A stretch of 7,891 nucleotides of DNA, from the NCBI GenBank assembly GCA_002409675.1, contig DHOB01000015.1:5408-13298 (forward strand), read 5' to 3'. Under the pieces are notes generated by a model. That model had not been told where the DNA came from and did not search any database. It saw only the letters and a program-made list of their open reading frames with translations. Position numbers and translations under genes: made by a program. Shown piece after piece: positions 4,652 to 7,891 of this stretch (positions are counted from its first letter, which is position 1; every line of letters begins with the position of its first letter). Origin of the DNA: Ruminococcaceae bacterium UBA5401 (GTDB lineage Bacteria > Bacillota > Clostridia > Oscillospirales > Acutalibacteraceae).

Positions 4652-7203
4652 AAGGACAGAACAAAATCATCGACGTGGACCTGAAACGGGAGATGGAGGA
4701 TTCGTTCATCGCCTATTCCATGTCCGTCATCGTGCAGCGCGCGCTGCCGGACGTGCGCGACGGGCTCAAGCCGGTTCACCGCAGGATTCTGTACACGATG
4801 TTCGAGAACGGCCTTTCGCCGGACAAACCGTACCGCAAGTGCGCCGACACCGTCGGCTCGGTGCTGGGCCGCTACCACCCGCACGGCGACGCCTCGGTCT
4901 ACGACGCGCTGGTGCGCCTGGCGCAGGATTTTTCAATGCGCTACATGCTGGTGGACGGGCACGGCAACTTCGGCTCGGTGGACGGCGACCCGCCCGCCGC
5001 CTACCGGTACACCGAGGCCCGCATGAGCCGCGTGGCCGTCGAGATGCTGCAGGACATCGACAAGGACACGGTCGATTTTCAGCCGAACTACGACGACCGC
5101 CTCAAGGAGCCGGTGGTTCTGCCGAGCCACTTCCCGAACCTGCTGGTCAACGGCTCGACGGGCATCGCGGTCGGCATGGCCACCAACATCCCGCCGCACA
5201 ACATGGGCGAGGTGATCGACGGCGTCTGCACGCTGATAGACAACCCGGACGCCGGCCTCGACGACCTGATGCAGAGCATCAAGGGGCCGGATTTTCCCAC
5301 GGGCGGCATCATCATGGGCCGCAGCGGCATCCGCGCCGCCTACGCCACGGGCCGGGGCCGCATCGTGGTGCGCGCCCGCGCCGAGATCGAGGAGGAGAAG
5401 AACGGCCGCTTCCACATCGTGGTGACCGAGCTGCCCTACCAGGTCAACAAGGCGCGCCTGATTAAGAACATCGCCGACCTCGTCAAGGACAAGCGCATCG
5501 ACGGCATCACGAACGTGGAGGACCACTCCGACCGCGACGGCATGCGCATCGTGATCACCGTGCGGCGCGACGCTTCGCCCCAGATCGTGCTGAACCGCCT
5601 GTTCTCCTTCACCCAGATGCAGACCGCCTTCAGCGTGATTATGCTCGCGATTGTGAACGGCGAGCCGCGCCTGCTGACCCTCAAGCAGATTCTGGAGGAA
5701 TACGTCCGCTTCCAGGAGGAAGTCGTGCGCAGGCGCACGCGGTTCGAGCTGAAAAAGGCGCAGGACCGCGCCCATATCCTCGAAGGGCTCAAGGTCGCCG
5801 TCGACAATATCGACGAGGTCGTCCGCATCATCCGCTCCTCCAAATCCGTGCCGGACGCGAGGCGCCGCCTGTCGGAGCGCTTCGGGCTGGACGACGTGCA
5901 GACGCAGGCCATCGTGCAGATGCCCCTCGGCCGCCTGACCGGGCTGGAGCGCGAGAAGCTGGAGCAGGAGCTCGCCGGCCTGAAGGTCAAAATCAGCGAT
6001 TACCAGGACATCCTCGCGCACGAGGCCCGCGTGCTGGAGATTGTGAAGAACGAGGCCCTCGCCGTCAAGAAGAAGTTCGGCGACGAGCGCCGCACCGAAA
6101 TCCAGGCCGTGAGCGGCGAGATGGACATCGAGGATTTGATTCCCGACGAGGACTGCATGCTGACCATGACGCAGTTCGGCTACGTCAAGCGGCAGAAAAT
6201 CGACGCCTACCGCACGCAGAACCGGGGCGGCCGCGGCATCAGCGGCATGACCCGGCGCGACGAGGACGCCGCCAGCGAGATGTTCGTCATCGGCACGCAC
6301 GACTACGTGCTGTTCTTCACGAACCGCGGGCGCGCCTACCGGCTCAAGTGCTACGAGATTCCGGAGGGCTCCCGCACCAGCAAGGGCGTGAACATCGCCA
6401 ACCTGCTGCCCGTCGCGCAGGAGGAGAAGGTCACCTCGATGATCCGCGTGCCGCAGTTCGACCGCGAAAGCTACCTGGTGATGGTCACGAAGAACGGCGT
6501 CATCAAGCGCACGGAGCTCTCGTCGTTCGACACCGCCCGCAAGGCCGGCGTGATCGCCGTGACGCTGGACGACGGCGACGAGCTGACCTGGGTGCGCCTG
6601 ACCGGCGGCGGCGACGAGCTGCTGGTCGCCACGCGCCTCGGCATGGCCATCCGTTTCAAGGAACAGGACGTGCGCCCGATGGGCCGCGCGGCGCGCGGCG
6701 TGAAGGCCATCTCGCTCAAAGCGGGCGACTGCGTCGTCGGCATGAGCGTGCTGCGTCCGGGCGGGCTGGTGCTGACCGTCTCGGAGACCGGGTTCGGCCG
6801 CCTGTCCCCGATTGCGGACTACCACCTGCAGCGGCGCGGCGGCAAGGGCCTGCTGAACTACCATGTGGAGCGGTACGGCGCCGTGGCGGCCATCAAGGTG
6901 GTCGACCGCAGCGACGACGTGATTCTGATTTCTTCCGACGGCGTGATTATCCGGATCCACGCGGACTCCATCCGCGAGTGCCGCCGGCCCTCGAAGGGCG
7001 TGCTGCTGATGCGCGTGCCGGAGGGCGGCCGCGTGGTCACGCTGGCCCGCACCCCCCGCGACGACGCCGAACCGGCCGCCGAGCCGGTGGACGACGGCAG
7101 CGCCGACGAGGGCGCCGACGCGCAGCCTGAGGCTGATTCAGAGCCTGAGGCCGATTCGCAGCCCGAAGCCGATTCAGAGCCCGACAAGCCCGGGGAGCCG
7201 TAA
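4639..7203 (+). CDS. gyrA: DNA gyrase subunit A
   Basis: Breakage-reunion and DNA-wrapping subunit of gyrase; cuts both strands through a tyrosine and passes a second duplex. 854 residues. Visible: winged-helix domain with HPHGDASVYDALVR (80-93), catalytic R123-Y124 in AAYRYTEAR, tower and coiled-coil regions to about 495, then the six-bladed C-terminal DNA-wrapping domain. The GyrA box that separates gyrase from topoisomerase IV reads QNRGGRG (527-533). A second box-like motif QRRGGKG (731-737) lies in a late blade. The tail from 808 to 854 has 19 acidic residues of 47 and three copies of a six-residue repeat (QPEADS/EPEADS). Position 85, matching E. coli S83, is alanine; D89 (E. coli D87) is kept. 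Start ATG 4639 has GGAAGGTG at 7 nt. It is complete, with no frameshift. It is separated from gyrB by three membrane-protein genes instead of following directly. Confidence 0.98.
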   Translation: MDEIEGQNKIIDVDLKREMEDSFIAYSMSVIVQRALPDVRDGLKPVHRRILYTMFENGLSPDKPYRKCADTVGSVLGRYHPHGDASVYDALVRLAQDFSMRYMLVDGHGNFGSVDGDPPAAYRYTEARMSRVAVEMLQDIDKDTVDFQPNYDDRLKEPVVLPSHFPNLLVNGSTGIAVGMATNIPPHNMGEVIDGVCTLIDNPDAGLDDLMQSIKGPDFPTGGIIMGRSGIRAAYATGRGRIVVRARAEIEEEKNGRFHIVVTELPYQVNKARLIKNIADLVKDKRIDGITNVEDHSDRDGMRIVITVRRDASPQIVLNRLFSFTQMQTAFSVIMLAIVNGEPRLLTLKQILEEYVRFQEEVVRRRTRFELKKAQDRAHILEGLKVAVDNIDEVVRIIRSSKSVPDARRRLSERFGLDDVQTQAIVQMPLGRLTGLEREKLEQELAGLKVKISDYQDILAHEARVLEIVKNEALAVKKKFGDERRTEIQAVSGEMDIEDLIPDEDCMLTMTQFGYVKRQKIDAYRTQNRGGRGISGMTRRDEDAASEMFVIGTHDYVLFFTNRGRAYRLKCYEIPEGSRTSKGVNIANLLPVAQEEKVTSMIRVPQFDRESYLVMVTKNGVIKRTELSSFDTARKAGVIAVTLDDGDELTWVRLTGGGDELLVATRLGMAIRFKEQDVRPMGRAARGVKAISLKAGDCVVGMSVLRPGGLVLTVSETGFGRLSPIADYHLQRRGGKGLLNYHVERYGAVAAIKVVDRSDDVILISSDGVIIRIHADSIRECRRPSKGVLLMRVPEGGRVVTLARTPRDDAEPAAEPVDDGSADEGADAQPEADSEPEADSQPEADSEPDKPGEP
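7123..7176 (+). repeat. Three 18-bp in-frame repeats in the gyrA tail
   Basis: Units 7123-7140, 7141-7158 and 7159-7176 encode QPEADS, EPEADS and QPEADS. They share codon choices rare elsewhere in this gene (CCT, GCT, TCA), so they probably arose recently by slippage or unequal exchange; the third copy has drifted at synonymous sites (CCC, GAA, GCC). The tract lengthens an acidic, disordered tail. Confidence 0.85.
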
Positions 7204-7204
7204 T

Positions 7205-7217
7205 CCGCAGTATGCGG
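7205..7217. other. Short hairpin after gyrA
   Basis: CCGCA-GTA-TGCGG, a perfect 5-bp stem with a 3-nt loop, starts 1 nt after the gyrA stop. It is short and followed by CGAAAATTG, not a T-run, so it is unlikely to terminate transcription. The next gene is probably read from the same transcript. Confidence 0.4.
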
Positions 7218-7241
7218 CGAAAATTGCAGGAGGGACCCGAA

Positions 7242-7891
7242 ATGAACCTGAAAAAGATGCCTGCCGCGCTGGCGCTGGCCGCGCTGCTGCTTTTCGCGCC
7301 GGCCTGCGCGAAACAGAAGGCCGTTCCGGCCGGCACGTCGCGGCCGGCGTCCTCACTGGCCGAGGCTTCGCAGCCGGTTTCGCAGGGCGCGGCTTCGCAG
7401 CCGGCGTCTTCGGGCGGGGGCGGGTGCTGCGCCGGGGGCGCGTCCTCCGGCACGGCGTCTTCCGCCGCGCAGGGCGGCACCGTCCCGCAGCAGGGGGCGG
7501 TCCTGCCCGTGAAGACGGACGACGAGACGTTCGACCGGAAGTTCGCCGCGAATTCGCTGGACAAAGCCTACCGGGCGGAGATGGAAAAGGCCGTCTCCAA
7601 TGTCGAGATGGCGAAGGTCTCGGAAAAATACGCCGCGCTCTGGCAGAAGGAGATTGCCGCCGTCTGGGGCAGGCTGGAGCGGGCGATGAAGACCGATTCG
7701 AGCAAAAAACCCGCCGCCCTGAAGGCCGAGCAGCAGAAATGGGAGGCCGGAAAATCCGCCGCGCTGCAGAAGATCGCCGCCGACGCGCAGACGGGCGGCA
7801 GCATGGCGCAGGTGGACGCCGCCTCCCGCACGATGGAGTTCTACCGCGCCCGCGCGGCCCGGCTTTCCCGCGAACTGTACGACTACACCAA
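7242..7891 (+). CDS. Secreted lipoprotein with LprI/DUF1311-like domain, cut by the window edge
   Basis: The first 216 residues of an exported protein; the 3' end lies outside the window. MNLKK opens a signal peptide with a hydrophobic core and a lipobox-like FAPAC, so C22 would be lipidated and anchored on the outer face of the membrane. Proline at -2 of the lipobox is unusual; ordinary signal-peptidase cleavage is the alternative. Residues 23-90 form a low-complexity Ala/Ser/Gln/Pro/Gly linker with ASQP repeats (14-bp direct repeats at 7364-7377 and 7391-7404) and an adjacent cysteine pair C62-C63. From about 105 the sequence is helical: KYAALWQKEI, LKAEQQKWEAGKSAAL (160-175) and GGSMAQ...RTMEFYRARAARL (185-208). 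That matches the 'L-x-x-Q-x-x-W' and 'GGS...R...L' pattern of the LprI N-terminal/DUF1311 domain (lysozyme-inhibitor type). The cysteines usual in that domain are absent. Start ATG 7242 has AGGAGGG at 7 nt. Function is inferred from pattern only. Confidence 0.8.
   Translation, partial: MNLKKMPAALALAALLLFAPACAKQKAVPAGTSRPASSLAEASQPVSQGAASQPASSGGGGCCAGGASSGTASSAAQGGTVPQQGAVLPVKTDDETFDRKFAANSLDKAYRAEMEKAVSNVEMAKVSEKYAALWQKEIAAVWGRLERAMKTDSSKKPAALKAEQQKWEAGKSAALQKIAADAQTGGSMAQVDAASRTMEFYRARAARLSRELYDYT

Noticed and set aside
4933..6960. 675-codon open frame on the - strand opposite gyrA
   Set aside because: Same cause: GC-rich third positions of gyrA. The translation is rich in His/Ala/Val/Asp, a typical shadow, with no domain signal.
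7205..7217. Intrinsic terminator after gyrA
   Set aside because: The stem is only 5 bp and no T-run follows.

Overview
The window looks like chromosomal DNA from a GC-rich member of the Clostridia, most likely an Oscillospiraceae/Ruminococcaceae-type bacterium. The evidence is GyrB and GyrA sequences of clostridial type (for example PLWGKMLNVEKA in GyrB and a GyrA box reading QNRGGRG), strong Bacillota-style AGGAGG ribosome binding sites, and third codon positions that are nearly all G or C. The genus assignment is inference from motif memory; no search was run.

Layout, left to right, all genes on the + strand. Positions 1-293 hold a GC-rich tandem repeat array: a 24-bp unit, then a 105-bp unit, each carrying the same 6-bp hairpin. 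Next is a small zinc-ribbon membrane protein of the CxxC-x20-CxxC type (about 395-724, start uncertain). Then comes gyrB (775-2718, TTG start). After a 109-bp gap with small inverted repeats there are three consecutive small membrane proteins (2828-3505, 3525-4115, 4103-4651). All three have the same plan of a short N-terminal segment, a two-helix hairpin and a soluble C-terminal domain. The third, and less clearly the other two, resemble the YcxB-like family. gyrA follows (4639-7203), overlapping the last of them by 13 nt. The window ends inside a lipoprotein gene (7242 to the edge) whose C-terminal part resembles the LprI/DUF1311 domain.

GyrB (ATPase and Toprim) and GyrA (breakage-reunion and DNA-wrapping) form the A2B2 DNA gyrase that introduces negative supercoils. 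The three inserted genes and gyrA have short gaps or overlaps and no visible terminator, so gyrB to gyrA reads as one operon with GyrA translation probably coupled to the last YcxB-like gene. The job of the membrane proteins is unknown.

Points worth a second look: the tandem YcxB-like trio between the gyrase subunits; alanine in GyrA at the quinolone-anchoring serine position and tryptophan in GyrB at a second quinolone-linked position; a second, consensus-matching GyrA-box motif in a late C-terminal blade; a repeat-built acidic GyrA tail; and the hairpin-bearing 105-bp repeats. I found no CRISPR array, RNA gene, transposase or phage gene.
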